NCBI RefSeq assembly: GCF_001570405.1
Contig: NZ_BBYM01000017.1
Span: 1-64,000 of the forward strand
DNA length: 64,000 nt
Source: Microtetraspora niveoalba
Lineage (GTDB): Bacteria > Actinomycetota > Actinomycetes > Streptosporangiales > Streptosporangiaceae
Direction of reading: 5' to 3'
Of this stretch, positions 1 through 9,905 are shown in pieces (position 1 is the first letter of the stretch; every line of letters begins with the position of its first letter). The notes below the pieces were generated by a model, which made no database searches, was not told the origin of the DNA, and saw only the letters and a program-made list of their open reading frames with translations. The position numbers and the translations under genes are program-made.

Positions 1-1
1 G

Positions 2-388
2 GCCGTCGCCGCCGGAGCCGACGGCCTGCTGCTCGCGCCGGACGCGCCCTTGGACGCCGTCGCCGCCGCGACCGAGGCCGCCGCCGTGCTGGCCGCGCTG
101 GTACGCCGGGAGGCCCCGGAGAGCGTCGAGCGGGCGCGGGCGGCCATCGACCGGGTGGACGCGGCGCTCGCCACCCTCCTGGAGCGGCGCGCGGCGCTGG
201 CCGGGACGGTGCAGCGGCTCAAGCCGGTCGGCGGGTTCGCCGGGCGGGACATGGAGAGGGAGCGCCGGCTGGTCGCCGCCATGGCGCACCGCGCCCCCCG
301 CCTGGGCGCCGAACGGCTCGCCCCGGTCATGAACGCCGTGATCGAGGCCGGTCTCCACCTCGCCGAGGAGGAGCGCGGCCGGGTGTGA
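2..388 (+). CDS. Chorismate mutase (AroQ type) domain protein, 5' end outside window
   Basis: Only the last 128 residues are visible; the frame is open to the left edge, so the true start lies outside. Visible residues 41-75 (motif AIDRVDAALATLLERRAAL, then QRLKP) and the following RDMERER segment match the first helix and active-site arginine, lysine and glutamate pattern of AroQ chorismate mutases, which convert chorismate to prephenate for Phe/Tyr synthesis. The first 17 visible residues (AVAAGADGLLLAPDAP) are not part of the AroQ fold and recall the end of a TIM-barrel enzyme such as DAHP synthase, so this may be the C-terminal domain of a fusion; that is inference. A TTG at 50 could serve as a start for a stand-alone protein. 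Confidence 0.75.
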   Translation, partial: AVAAGADGLLLAPDAPLDAVAAATEAAAVLAALVRREAPESVERARAAIDRVDAALATLLERRAALAGTVQRLKPVGGFAGRDMERERRLVAAMAHRAPRLGAERLAPVMNAVIEAGLHLAEEERGRV

Positions 389-476
389 CCGGGCCCCGGC
401 CCGCTCTCCCCGGCGCCGGGCGGATGATGCCCGAGAGATCTACGCGGCGGCTGTAACCGGTGGGGCGAATCGCGCG

Positions 477-482
477 TAGGCT
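477..482 (+). promoter_or_regulatory. Candidate -10 element for dnaE (TAGGCT)
   Basis: TAGGCT fits the actinobacterial TANNNT -10 pattern and would start transcription near 489, giving a leader of about 35 bases before the dnaE ATG. No convincing -35 hexamer is visible at 17-19 bases. Confidence 0.4.
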
Positions 483-523
483 CTGACGCGCAGGAAGCGA
501 GAAGCCGGGAAGCTGGGGGTCAC

Positions 524-3500
524 ATGGGTGATTCGTTTGTGCATCTGCACGTCCACACCGAGTACTCGATGCTCGACGGTGCGGCCCGCCTGAAGCAGAT
601 GTTCAAACTCGTGGGCGAGCTGGGCATGCCCGCGATCGCGATCACCGACCACGGCAACATGCACGGTGCCTACGACTTCTACAAGCAGGCCACCGGCGCC
701 GGGGTGAAGCCCATCATCGGCATCGAGGCGTACGTCGCGCCCGAGTCGCGGCTGCGCAAGAAGCCGGTCCTGTGGGGCGAGCCGCACCAGAAGAGCGACG
801 ACGTCTCCGCCGGCGGCTACTACACCCACATGACGATCTGGGCCAGGAACAAGACCGGCCTGGGCAACCTGATGAAGCTCTCGTCCCGTGCCTACACCGA
901 GGGCTTCGTCCGCAAGTGGGCGCGGATGGACGCCGAGCTGCTCGCCGAGCACGCCGACGGCCTCATGGCGACCACCGGCTGCCCCTCGGGAGAGGTCCAG
1001 ACCCGCCTGCGCCTCGGCCAGTACGACGAGGCGCTCAAGGCCGCCGCGAGATACCAGGAGATCTTCGGCAAGGAGCACTACTTCCTGGAGGTCATGGACC
1101 ACGGCCTCGACATCGAGCGCCGGGTCCGCGACGGCCTGATCCGGATCAGCCGCGAGCTCGGCATCCCGCCGCTGGTCACGAACGACTCCCACTACACGTA
1201 CGAGTCGGACGCCGCCGGCCACGACGCCCTCCTGTGCATCCAGACCGGCAAGCAGCTCTCCGACCCCGACCGGTTCCGGTTCGACGGCAGCGGCTACTAC
1301 ATCAAGACGGCCGACGAGATGCGCGCCGTGGACTCCTCCGACTTCTGGCAGGAGGGCTGCCGCAACACGCTGCTGGTCGCGGAGAAGGTCGACCCCACGG
1401 GGATGTTCGGCTTCAAGAACCTGATGCCGAGCTATCCGATCCCCGCGGACGAGACCGAGGAGGGCCACTTCCGCGCCCAGGTCTGGGCGGGCATGGACCG
1501 CCGCTGGCCCGAGGGTTACGACGAGGAGCACCGCAAGCAGGCGGAGTACGAGATCGGGATCATCCTCCAGATGGGGTTCCCGTCCTACTTCCTCGTGGTC
1601 GCCGACTTCATCATGTGGGCGAAGAAGAACGGCATCCGGGTCGGTCCGGGACGAGGCTCGGCCGCGGGGTCGCTCGTCGCGTACGCGCTGGGCATCACCG
1701 ACCTCGACCCGCTGCCGCACGGCCTGATCTTCGAGCGGTTCCTCAACCCCGAGCGCGTCTCCATGCCCGACGTCGACATCGACTTCGACGAGCGCCGGCG
1801 CGCCGACGTCATCCGGTACGTCACGGAGAAGTGGGGCGCGGACAAGGTGGCCATGATCGCCACCTTCGGCACCATCAAGGCGAAGGCCGCCGTCAAGGAC
1901 GCGGGCCGCGTCCTGGGCTACCCGTACGCGCTGGGCGACCGGATCTCCAAGGCGTTCCCGCCCGCCGTCATGGGCAAGGACATCCCGCTGTCCGGGATCT
2001 TCGACTCCGAGCACCCCCGCTACAACGAGGCCGGCGAGCTGCGGAAGCTGTACGAGGAGGACGTGGACGTCAAGGCCACGATCGACCTCGGCAAGGGCCT
2101 CGAGGGCCTGATCCGGCAGACCGGCGTCCACGCCGCGGGCGTGATCATGTCGGCCGAGGTGCTCACCGACTATATCCCGATCATGCGCAGGGACTCCGAC
2201 GGCGCGATCATCACGCAGTTCGACTACCCGACCTGCGAGACGCTCGGCCTGCTCAAGATGGACTTCCTGGGCCTGCGCAACCTCACGATCATCGACGACT
2301 GCCTCAAGATGATCGAGGCGAACTCCGGGAACCCCATCGACCTGCTCAAGCTCCCCCTCGACGACCGCAAGACGTACGAGCTGCTCGGGCGGGGCGACAC
2401 CCTGGGCGTGTTCCAGCTCGACGGCGGCGGCATGCGGTCGCTGCTGCGGCTGATGAAGCCGGACAACTTCGAGGACATCTCCGCCGTCGGCGCGCTGTAC
2501 CGCCCCGGCCCGATGGGCGCGAACTCGCACACCAACTACGCGCTGCGCAAGAACGGCCAGCAGGAGATCACGCCGATCCACCCCGAGTTCGAGGAGTCGC
2601 TCAAGGACATCCTCGGCACGACGTACGGCCTGATCGTCTACCAGGAGCAGGTCATGGCCATCGCGCAGCGGGTGGCCGGGTTCTCCCTCGGCGCCGCCGA
2701 CCTGCTCCGCCGCGCGATGGGCAAGAAGAAGAAGGCCGAGCTGGACAAGCAGTTCGAGAACTTCGAAAAGGGCATGAAGGCCAACGGATACTCCGGCGAG
2801 GCCATCAAGACCCTGTGGGACATCCTCGTCCCCTTCTCGGACTACGCGTTCAACAAGGCCCACAGCGCCGCGTACGGGCTGGTCTCCTACTGGACCGCCT
2901 ACCTCAAGGCCAACCACCCCGCCGAATACATGGCGGCGCTGCTCACGTCCGTCAAGGACGACAAGGACAAGTCGGCGCTCTACCTCAACGAGTGCCGCCG
3001 CATGGGCATCAAGGTGCTGCCGCCGGACGTCAACGACTCCGACTTCGACTTCACCCCGCGCGGGTCCGACATCCGGTTCGGCCTGTCGGCCATCCGCAAC
3101 GTCGGCGGCAACGTCGTGGACGGCGTCATCGCCGCGCGCAAGGAGAAGGGTCGCTTCGCCGACTTCAAGGACTTCCTGCGCAAGGTCCCGGCGATCGTCT
3201 GCAACAAGCGCGTCATCGAGTCGCTGATCAAGGCGGGCGCCTTCGACTCGTTCGGCCACGTGCGCAAGGGCCTGGTGATGGTCCACGAGCAGGCCGTCGA
3301 CGCGATCATCGACATCAAGAAGAACGAGGCGATCGGGCAGGACTCCCTGTTCGGCTCGGTGGACGGCGCCGAGGACCAGACGTTCGACGTGCAGATCCCG
3401 CCGGGGGAGTGGGACAAGACGACAGTGCTGCAGTTCGAGCGGGAGATGCTCGGCCTGTACGTCTCCGACCACCCGCTGCTCGGCGTCGAGCACATCCTCG

Positions 3501-4045
3501 CGTCCGGCGCCGACTGCTCGATCGCGTCCCTGCAGGACGAGAGCCGCCCCGACGGCCAGATCGTCACGGTCGGCGGCATCCTGTCCGGGTTGCAGCGCAA
3601 GGTGACCAAGAAGGGCGACACCTGGGTCCTCACCCAGCTGGAGGACCTGGAGGGCGCCATCGAGGTGATGATCTTCCCGTCGGCGTACCAGCTCTGCGCC
3701 ACGATCCTGGCCGAGGACGCGATCGTCTTCGTCAAGGGCCGGGTCGACAAGCGCGAGGACGTCGCCAAGATCATCGCGATGGAGGTCACCGCGCCGGACC
3801 TCACCGTCGAGGCGGGCGGGCCGCTCGTGGTGAGCATGCCGGTCGCCCGGTGCATCCCCCCGGTCGTGGGCCGCCTCAAGGAGGTGCTGACCACGCACCC
3901 GGGCACCACCGAGGTCCACCTGCAGGTGCACAACGGGCCGCGCACCACGGTCATGCGGCTCGACGACCGGCTCCGGGTCACCCCGTCGCCCGCGCTCATG
4001 GGCGACCTCAAGCAACTGCTCGGCCCCGCCTGCCTCGGCGCCTGA
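524..4045 (+). CDS. dnaE: DNA polymerase III alpha subunit DnaE1
   Basis: Replicative DNA polymerase (C-family), 1173 residues, the expected length for actinobacterial DnaE1. The N-terminal PHP domain starts at once ([13 protein letters not shown], residues 7-19). The polymerase palm carries [10 protein letters not shown] and the acidic motif [10 protein letters not shown], with catalytic D416 and D418. The C-terminal part has the OB-fold segment. The PHP metal ligands look complete (H9, H11, D18, then [34 protein letters not shown]); in mycobacterial DnaE1 an intact PHP domain is the proofreading exonuclease. The ATG at 524 follows a G-rich stretch. It converges on the PBP gene, with a hairpin between. 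Confidence 0.98.
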   Translation: MGDSFVHLHVHTEYSMLDGAARLKQMFKLVGELGMPAIAITDHGNMHGAYDFYKQATGAGVKPIIGIEAYVAPESRLRKKPVLWGEPHQKSDDVSAGGYYTHMTIWARNKTGLGNLMKLSSRAYTEGFVRKWARMDAELLAEHADGLMATTGCPSGEVQTRLRLGQYDEALKAAARYQEIFGKEHYFLEVMDHGLDIERRVRDGLIRISRELGIPPLVTNDSHYTYESDAAGHDALLCIQTGKQLSDPDRFRFDGSGYYIKTADEMRAVDSSDFWQEGCRNTLLVAEKVDPTGMFGFKNLMPSYPIPADETEEGHFRAQVWAGMDRRWPEGYDEEHRKQAEYEIGIILQMGFPSYFLVVADFIMWAKKNGIRVGPGRGSAAGSLVAYALGITDLDPLPHGLIFERFLNPERVSMPDVDIDFDERRRADVIRYVTEKWGADKVAMIATFGTIKAKAAVKDAGRVLGYPYALGDRISKAFPPAVMGKDIPLSGIFDSEHPRYNEAGELRKLYEEDVDVKATIDLGKGLEGLIRQTGVHAAGVIMSAEVLTDYIPIMRRDSDGAIITQFDYPTCETLGLLKMDFLGLRNLTIIDDCLKMIEANSGNPIDLLKLPLDDRKTYELLGRGDTLGVFQLDGGGMRSLLRLMKPDNFEDISAVGALYRPGPMGANSHTNYALRKNGQQEITPIHPEFEESLKDILGTTYGLIVYQEQVMAIAQRVAGFSLGAADLLRRAMGKKKKAELDKQFENFEKGMKANGYSGEAIKTLWDILVPFSDYAFNKAHSAAYGLVSYWTAYLKANHPAEYMAALLTSVKDDKDKSALYLNECRRMGIKVLPPDVNDSDFDFTPRGSDIRFGLSAIRNVGGNVVDGVIAARKEKGRFADFKDFLRKVPAIVCNKRVIESLIKAGAFDSFGHVRKGLVMVHEQAVDAIIDIKKNEAIGQDSLFGSVDGAEDQTFDVQIPPGEWDKTTVLQFEREMLGLYVSDHPLLGVEHILASGADCSIASLQDESRPDGQIVTVGGILSGLQRKVTKKGDTWVLTQLEDLEGAIEVMIFPSAYQLCATILAEDAIVFVKGRVDKREDVAKIIAMEVTAPDLTVEAGGPLVVSMPVARCIPPVVGRLKEVLTTHPGTTEVHLQVHNGPRTTVMRLDDRLRVTPSPALMGDLKQLLGPACLGA

Positions 4046-4070
4046 CACCGCGCCCCCGGCCCGGCCGGTA

Positions 4071-4112
4071 CGGCCCCGGCCGGTCTCGTCTCCGGTTGCC
4101 GGGCCGGGGCCG
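4071..4112. terminator. Hairpin between convergent dnaE and PBP genes
   Basis: CGGCCCCGGC (4071-4080) and GCCGGGGCCG (4103-4112) are perfect inverted repeats of 10 bases around a 22-base loop. There is no T-run, as is usual in very GC-rich actinomycetes. Its place between two converging stop codons suggests a bidirectional terminator. Confidence 0.55.
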
Positions 4113-6446
4113 CTACCGGGACGGGATGACGCGCTGCGGCGGCGCGGCCTGCCCGGCCTGCCCGGCCTGCCCGAGCTCGGCCGCCGGGTCCGGCACGGCC
4201 TCCGCCGGAGCCTGGTCGCCGGTCAGCGCCTGCTGGGCGTCCCGCAGCATCTGGAAGATGTCCGGAACGCCAGGGTCGGCGTTCCGGCCGTGCTCGCGCC
4301 GGTGCGCCTTCAGCTCCGCCCTGCGCCGGGCCTCGCGCGCCTTCCTGCGCGCGGCCTCCAGCATCTCCTTCAGGCCCGGGGTGAAGCCGCCGCCGAACCG
4401 TGCCATGTCCGGGCGGGCGAACGTGCTCGGCGGGGTGTCGCGCAGCGCGCCCGTCATGGACTGCACCCAGATGGGGCCGGGGAGCGAGGCCCCCTGGACG
4501 GATCCGTAGTACTGCCCGCCGATCGTCACCCCCGTCAGCGGGTACCGGTACGAGCCGCGCATGTCGCCGACGCTGACGGCGGCGGCGAGGTCCGGCGTGT
4601 ACCCGGCGAACCACGCCGACGTGTAGCCGTTGTTCGTCCCGGTCTTGCCCGCGGCCGGCCGTTCGATCGACTGCCCGCGCATCGTGCCCCGGGTGAACAC
4701 ACCCTGGAGCACGTGGTTGACCGCGTCGGCGACCTCCGGCTCGAGCGCCCGCGAGCAGCTCGGCGGGACCGGGACGCGGGTGCCGTCACGCTCGACGATC
4801 TCCGTGATGGCGACGGGCCGGCAGTAGCGGCCGCGCGCGGCGAACGCGGCGAACGCGCCGGCCACGGTCGTCGGGTCCATCTCGTTCACGCCGAGGGTGA
4901 AGGTGGGCACCTCCCTCAGCGCCGTGCCGTCGGCCCGCTCGATGCCGAGCTTGCGGGCCGTCCTGACGACGTTGCACAGGCCGACCCGCCGCTCCAGCTT
5001 CATGAAGAAGATGTTCACCGACTTCCACGTGCCCAGCTCCAGGCTGTACGGGCCGCCGGTGCCCTCGCCGCCCGCGTTGTAGATCCGGGTGCGCGGGTCG
5101 TTCACCGGCTTGCCGGAGCAGTCGACGAACCCCTCGCGCGGGACGAACCGGCCCGGCGTCTGGAAGCCCTGGCCGAACCGCCAGCCCTGCGACAGCGCGG
5201 TCGCCAGCGTGAACGCCTTGAACGTGGAGCCCGCCTGGAAGCCGAGCCCGCCGCCGTGCGCCTGGTCGGCGGGCAGGTTGTAGGTGGTGTTCGGCCCGTT
5301 CTTGCGGTCGCCCGGGTTGCGTCCGTAGTGCTTGCTCGCCGCGAGCGCGCGGATCCGGCCGGTGCCCGGCTCGACCATGGCCTCCGCCGCCACCTCGTTG
5401 TCCGAGGGGGCGACCCGCGCCGCGATCGCCCGCTCCGCGGACCGCTGCGCCACCGGGTCGAGGGTGGTGCGCAGGACGAGCCCGCCGCGCCGCAGGGTCC
5501 GCTCCCGGTCGGTCGCCGTGTACCCGAACGCCGGGTTCGTCAGGATCTCGTGCTGGACGTACAGGCAGAAGTACGGATACCGGCTCTGGCCGCAGCCGCC
5601 CCCGGCCGACCGCATGTCCAGGCCCAGCGGCTTCGACGCGGCCGCCCGCGCGGCGGCCGGGCGGATCATCCCGAGCTCCCGCATCCGGTCGAGCACCAGA
5701 TCGCGCCGCTCGCGCAGCGCCCGCCGCTGCCGCGCCCCCAGCGAGGGGTCGGTGCTGTACGGCGTGCGCACCGCGCCGGCCAGCGTCGCCGCCTGGGTGA
5801 GCGTCAGGCGCGACGCGTTCACCCCGAAGAACCGCTGCGCCGCCGCCTGGACGCCGAACGCGCCCGCCCCGAAGTACGCGATGTTGAGATAGCGCTCGAG
5901 GATCTGGTCCTTGGTGTACTTGCGCTCCAGGGCCAGCGCGTAGCGCAGCTCGGTTATCTTGCGGTCGATGTTCTGCACCTGGGCGAGCCGCCGCTCCTGG
6001 TCGGTCTCCGCGTGGTTGACCAGGAGGTTCTTCACGAGCTGCTGGGTGAGGGAGGATCCTCCCTGCCGGATGCCGCCCGCCTGGGCGTTCGTCACCAGCG
6101 CCCGGAAGGTGCCCCGCACGTCGAGGGCGCCGTGCTCGTAGAAGCGGGCGTCCTCGATCGCGACGATCGCCTGCCGCATCGCCGGGGCGATCCGGCGGAT
6201 CGGCACCGACTCCCGGTTCTGCGTGTAGAACTGGGCGATCTGCTTGCCGTTCCGGTCGAGCACCCGGGTCATCTCCGGCAGCGGGTCCTCGGGCGGGGCG
6301 GGCAACTGGTCGGTGAAGGTGCTCGCGGCCTCCTTCGCGCCGAGCCCGGCGCCGCCCACCAGCGGGAGGGCCATGGTGGCGACCAGGACGCCGCCGAGCG
6401 CGCCGGCCGTTCCGAGCGCGCCGACGTACGCGAGTCGAATGGTCAC
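4113..6446 (-). CDS. Class A penicillin-binding protein (transglycosylase/transpeptidase)
   Basis: Bifunctional peptidoglycan synthase of 777 residues, anchored by one N-terminal membrane segment (about 5-32) with the catalytic domains outside. The GT51 transglycosylase domain shows IEDARFYEH (catalytic E98) and GGSSLTQQLVKN. The transpeptidase domain shows GSTFK (S407, K410), SVN (476-478) and KTGT (601-604), so both activities look intact. There is no PASTA domain. The tail after about 690 is charged (Arg/Lys/Ala-rich, coiled-coil-like) and ends in a short GQAGQAGQA repeat. The start is a GTG. It lies 97 bases downstream of murA on the same strand, so both act in wall synthesis. Confidence 0.95.
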   Translation of the reverse strand: MTIRLAYVGALGTAGALGGVLVATMALPLVGGAGLGAKEAASTFTDQLPAPPEDPLPEMTRVLDRNGKQIAQFYTQNRESVPIRRIAPAMRQAIVAIEDARFYEHGALDVRGTFRALVTNAQAGGIRQGGSSLTQQLVKNLLVNHAETDQERRLAQVQNIDRKITELRYALALERKYTKDQILERYLNIAYFGAGAFGVQAAAQRFFGVNASRLTLTQAATLAGAVRTPYSTDPSLGARQRRALRERRDLVLDRMRELGMIRPAAARAAASKPLGLDMRSAGGGCGQSRYPYFCLYVQHEILTNPAFGYTATDRERTLRRGGLVLRTTLDPVAQRSAERAIAARVAPSDNEVAAEAMVEPGTGRIRALAASKHYGRNPGDRKNGPNTTYNLPADQAHGGGLGFQAGSTFKAFTLATALSQGWRFGQGFQTPGRFVPREGFVDCSGKPVNDPRTRIYNAGGEGTGGPYSLELGTWKSVNIFFMKLERRVGLCNVVRTARKLGIERADGTALREVPTFTLGVNEMDPTTVAGAFAAFAARGRYCRPVAITEIVERDGTRVPVPPSCSRALEPEVADAVNHVLQGVFTRGTMRGQSIERPAAGKTGTNNGYTSAWFAGYTPDLAAAVSVGDMRGSYRYPLTGVTIGGQYYGSVQGASLPGPIWVQSMTGALRDTPPSTFARPDMARFGGGFTPGLKEMLEAARRKAREARRRAELKAHRREHGRNADPGVPDIFQMLRDAQQALTGDQAPAEAVPDPAAELGQAGQAGQAAPPQRVIPSR

Positions 6447-6543
6447 GAGGTAATGACTACGACCGCGCGCCGCTCGCGAAACGAGGGCGCGCGGAGCTTT
6501 TACCGAATTCCGTGCAAAGCCTCGGCTCCGGCCCGCGCGGAGG

Positions 6544-7848
6544 TCACACGCCCCTGCGGATCTTCAAACCGAGCGAGGTGAACTGCTCGAACGGCCGGTG
6601 GTAGCCGCGCTCGATGTGGTTCACCCCGCGCAGCGTCGAGGTGTCCTCCGCGACCGCCGCCGCCAGCACCGCCGAGAAGCCGGCGCGGATGTCGGGCAGC
6701 GTGACGTCGGCCCCGCGCAGCTTGGAGACGCCCCGGACGACGGCCGAGTGCTTGGCGTTGCTGTCGTGGTAGCGGCAGGCCGGGCCGCCCAGGCACTGCG
6801 CGAACACCTCGATCTCGCAGCCCATCTTCTGCAGGGCGGGGACGTACACGAGCCGGTTCTCGAAGACGGTCTCGTGCAGCACGGACATGCCGTCGGCGCG
6901 GGTGAACAACACCATCAGCGGGGTCTGCCAGTCGGTCATGAACCCCGGGTGCGTGTCCGTCTGCACCGCCGCCGCGCGCAGCCCGCCGGGGGCGGAGGCG
7001 GTCAGCCACTCGTCGGTGATGTCGAACCGCGCGCCCATGCGCGCCAGCGTGGTGATCGCGGTGACCAGCCGGTCCTGCGGGCAGCCGTGCACCCGGACCT
7101 CGCCGCCCGTGACCAGGCCGGCCACCAGGTAGGAGAACGCCTCGATGCGGTCGCCGGCGAGCCAGGTGGAGGCGCCGCGCAGCCGCTCGACGCCCTCGAT
7201 CACGATGCGCCGGTCGGGGCTGAGCTCGATCATCGCGCCCATGCGCTGGAGGAACAGCGCCAGCTCGACCACCTCGGGCTCCATCGCCGCGCCCTTGATC
7301 ACCGTCTTGCCCTCGGCGAGGACGGCGCTCATCAGGATCGTCTCGGTGGCGCCGACGCTGGGATAGGGCAGCGTGATCCGGTTGCCGCGCAGCCGCGTCG
7401 CCTTCGCGGTGATGCCGGTCTCCCCGACCTCGATCTCGGCACCCATGAGCCGCAGCGCCTCGACGTGGTAGTTGACCGGCCGCCGCCCGATCGGGTCGCC
7501 GCCGACGAGCGGCACGAACGCCTCGCCCGCCAGGTGCAGCAGCGGCCCGAGCATCAGGATCGGGATGCGGTTGAGCCCGGTGTACTCCTCGGGGACGCGG
7601 GGCCGGATCTCCGCGCCCCGCTCGATCTTGATCTCACCCGGAGTGATCTCCACGTGGATGCCCAGGGCCTCCAGCATGGCCGCCGTGAGACCGACCTCGC
7701 CGACCTCGGGCGCGTTGTGCAACGTGCTCGGACCGGTCCCGAGCATGGCCGCGACCATGTGCTTGGAGACGGCGTTCTTGGATCCTCGCACCTCGACGTC
7801 GCCGCGCAGCGGTCCGGACGGTTCGATCTGCCACACCTCTTCGTTCAC
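6544..7848 (-). CDS. murA: UDP-N-acetylglucosamine 1-carboxyvinyltransferase with Asp in place of catalytic Cys
   Basis: MurA transfers enolpyruvate from PEP to UDP-GlcNAc, the first committed step of peptidoglycan synthesis. At 434 residues it has the usual length. The RGSKNA motif (K24, N25), the TDWQ aspartate and the C-terminal IERGYHR arginine are present. At the loop that carries Cys115 in E. coli the sequence is GGDPIGRRP, so D118 replaces the cysteine. The same swap in mycobacterial MurA leaves the enzyme active but makes it insensitive to fosfomycin. The sequence differs enough from typical MurA (THPGFMTDWQTPL, a cysteine pair around GGPACRYH) that it may belong to a separate MurA-like clade. 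The GTG start sits six bases after a TAGTCT element, so the mRNA is probably leaderless. Confidence 0.9.
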   Translation of the reverse strand: MNEEVWQIEPSGPLRGDVEVRGSKNAVSKHMVAAMLGTGPSTLHNAPEVGEVGLTAAMLEALGIHVEITPGEIKIERGAEIRPRVPEEYTGLNRIPILMLGPLLHLAGEAFVPLVGGDPIGRRPVNYHVEALRLMGAEIEVGETGITAKATRLRGNRITLPYPSVGATETILMSAVLAEGKTVIKGAAMEPEVVELALFLQRMGAMIELSPDRRIVIEGVERLRGASTWLAGDRIEAFSYLVAGLVTGGEVRVHGCPQDRLVTAITTLARMGARFDITDEWLTASAPGGLRAAAVQTDTHPGFMTDWQTPLMVLFTRADGMSVLHETVFENRLVYVPALQKMGCEIEVFAQCLGGPACRYHDSNAKHSAVVRGVSKLRGADVTLPDIRAGFSAVLAAAVAEDTSTLRGVNHIERGYHRPFEQFTSLGLKIRRGV

Positions 7849-7901
7849 GTGGCAAGACTAACGGCGTTCCGCCCCCGTCCCGCGTAGGTAGCATCGGGAC
7901 G
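7849..7901. promoter_or_regulatory. Divergent promoters for murA and the DUF2567 gene
   Basis: This 53-base gap separates two diverging genes. On the minus strand TAGTCT (7860-7855) lies six bases before the murA GTG. On the plus strand TAGCAT (7889-7894) lies seven bases before the GTG at 7902. Both fit TANNNT and both would place transcription start at or beside the start codon. No clear -35 elements are seen. Confidence 0.55.
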
Positions 7902-8417
7902 GTGCGGCATCTCAGAGTCGAACTGACCACGTTTGCGGTGACTGTGCTGGCGCTGGCGGCACTCGGCGTGGCGGCAGGGTTCGCGTGGTCGGCGCTCGCT
8001 CCCGTGTCCCGGTTCGTCCTGACCGACTCGGGCCCGCACCTCGCCGACGCCGAGTCGCAGACGCTCATCGCCGCCGACGGCTGGTTCGCCGTCGTCACCG
8101 GCGTCCTCGGCCTGGTCTCGGGGGCGGTCGCATACTTTTTGACGCGCGGGCGCGCCCCCGTCGGAGCCGTGCTCGGGCTCGCCGGGGGCGGGCTGCTCGG
8201 CGCGTACGTCGCCTACCAGGTCGGCTCGACGGCGGCGGGCACCGCGATCCAGGCGGCCCCGCCCGGCGGGCTGCGGACCAGCGTCTCGCTCGGCCTCACC
8301 GCGCACGGGGTGCTGCTGATCTGGGCGCTCCTCGCCGCCGGGATCTTCTGGGTGCTGGAGTTCGTGCTGAGTTACCGCGAGGGCGCCGCCGCCGACGCCG
8401 ACGCCCATCCGCGATAG
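7902..8417 (+). CDS. DUF2567-type membrane protein
   Basis: A 171-residue integral membrane protein with four hydrophobic segments (about 10-33, 59-80, 86-108 and 131-155) and a short charged C-terminus. The first segment followed by an extracytoplasmic loop with the ADGWF motif is the pattern of the actinobacterial DUF2567 family, whose function is unknown. It diverges from murA and converges on the amidase gene four bases away. The GTG start is chosen because a TAGCAT -10 element lies seven bases upstream. The family call is from memory. Confidence 0.65.
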   Translation: MRHLRVELTTFAVTVLALAALGVAAGFAWSALAPVSRFVLTDSGPHLADAESQTLIAADGWFAVVTGVLGLVSGAVAYFLTRGRAPVGAVLGLAGGGLLGAYVAYQVGSTAAGTAIQAAPPGGLRTSVSLGLTAHGVLLIWALLAAGIFWVLEFVLSYREGAAADADAHPR

Positions 8418-8421
8418 GCGC

Positions 8422-9813
8422 TCAGAGCGGCGGGCGGCGCTCGCCGCAGCGGGTGGCCCGCTCGAACGCCAGGCCCAGGCGCAGCACGTCCAGATCGGCC
8501 CACGGGCGGCCCACGATCTGCAGGCCGACCGGCAGCCCCCCGGAGGTGAACCCGCACGGGACCGACATCGCGGGGGCGGACAGCACGCTGATCCAGTAGC
8601 AGGACCGCATCCACGCGAGATAGTCCGGCATCGGCCGCCCGGCGACCTCCCTGACGTACGGGTCGTCCGCCGGGAACGGCGGCACCTGGCTGACCGGGGC
8701 GATCAGGAAGTCGTACTCGTCGAAGAAGGCGTTCATCCGGTGGTAGAGCCCCGTGCGGAGCCGCTCGGCGCGGGCGAGGTCCTCACCGGTGACCTTGCGG
8801 CCCTCCTCGACGTTCCACGCCACGTTGGGTCCGACGCCGGTCAGGCCGCCGTAGCTGAGCGCGTAGAACCACGCCCGCTGGATGCGGAAGGCGTCCTCGG
8901 CGTCGGACAGGTCGAGGTCGACCAGCTCCACCCGCGCCCCCATCTCGGACAGCGTCCCGGCCCCCTCCGCGGTCACCCGCGCGGTCTCGCCGTCCACCGG
9001 AAGGCCGCCCAGGTCGGGGCTGTAGGCGATCCTGACCTGCCTGACGTCCATCTCCAGGCTCGCGCCGAACACCTCGCCGCCCTCGCGCACCGCGTACGGG
9101 GAGCAGGGGGCGAACCCGGCGATCGCGCGCATGAACAGCGCGAGGTCGGCGACGGTCCGCGCCATCGGCCCGGGAACGCCGAGCGTGAACCAGGCGGCGT
9201 GCTCCGACCGGGACGGCACCCGGCCGGGGGTCGGGCGCAGCCCGGCGACGTTGCAGAACGAGGCGGGGTTGCGCAGCGACCCGCCCATGTCGGAGCCGTC
9301 GGCGAGCGGGACCATGCCGGACGCCAGCGCGGCGGTGGCGCCCCCGCTGCTGCCGCCCGCGCTCCTGGACAGGTCGTACGGGTTGCGGGTGACGCCGAAC
9401 ACCTCGTTGACGGTGTGGGAGCCGGTGCCGAACTCCGGCGTGTTCGTCTTGCCGATCATGACGCCGCCCGCGGCCCGGACCCGCCGGACCAGGAGGTCGT
9501 CCTCCGTGGGGACGTGGTCGGCGTACAGGCGGGAGCCGTAGGTGGTCCTGACCCCGGCGGTGTCGACCAGGTCCTTGTGCGCGACCGGCAGCCCGTGCAG
9601 CGGGCCGAGGACCTCGCCCCGGGCCAGCGCGGCGTCGGCCCGGCGCGCCAGGTCGAGCGCCAGGTCGGGGGTCGGCGTGACGATCGCGTTGACCCGGCCG
9701 TCGACCTCCTCGATCCGGCGCAGATGCGCCTCGGTCAGTTCGACCGCGCTGACCTGCTTCGACAGCAGGAGCTCCGACATCTCGGTCGCGGACAGGTAGT
9801 GCGGGTCGGTCAT
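8422..9813 (-). CDS. Amidase signature family hydrolase
   Basis: A 463-residue enzyme of the amidase signature family, which hydrolyses carboxamides with a Ser-cisSer-Lys triad. The triad is visible: K80 in VAHKDLVDTAG, S155 in SAGGSSGG and S179 in SDMGGSLRNPA. It lacks the sequence features of GatA and its gatB/gatC partners, so it is probably a catabolic or detoxifying amidase of unknown substrate rather than the tRNA-dependent amidotransferase. The ATG at 9813 is preferred because GGGGG lies eight bases before it; an in-frame ATG at 9828 would add five residues. The next gene upstream (YbaK) ends 92 bases away. Confidence 0.85.
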   Translation of the reverse strand: MTDPHYLSATEMSELLLSKQVSAVELTEAHLRRIEEVDGRVNAIVTPTPDLALDLARRADAALARGEVLGPLHGLPVAHKDLVDTAGVRTTYGSRLYADHVPTEDDLLVRRVRAAGGVMIGKTNTPEFGTGSHTVNEVFGVTRNPYDLSRSAGGSSGGATAALASGMVPLADGSDMGGSLRNPASFCNVAGLRPTPGRVPSRSEHAAWFTLGVPGPMARTVADLALFMRAIAGFAPCSPYAVREGGEVFGASLEMDVRQVRIAYSPDLGGLPVDGETARVTAEGAGTLSEMGARVELVDLDLSDAEDAFRIQRAWFYALSYGGLTGVGPNVAWNVEEGRKVTGEDLARAERLRTGLYHRMNAFFDEYDFLIAPVSQVPPFPADDPYVREVAGRPMPDYLAWMRSCYWISVLSAPAMSVPCGFTSGGLPVGLQIVGRPWADLDVLRLGLAFERATRCGERRPPL

Positions 9814-9905
9814 CGTCGCTGCCCCCATGATCGGTCGTGCGGCTGGCCCTCCGAGTCTCGCGGAGCCGCCCCCGGGACCGCGATGGCAAGGTTCGCCGAG
9901 GCGGG

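Noticed and set aside
440-4048. A 1202-codon open frame on the strand opposite dnaE
   Set aside because: It mirrors dnaE almost exactly; its Arg/Asp/Val/His-rich translation is the antisense artefact typical of high-GC genes. dnaE motifs are unmistakable on the plus strand.
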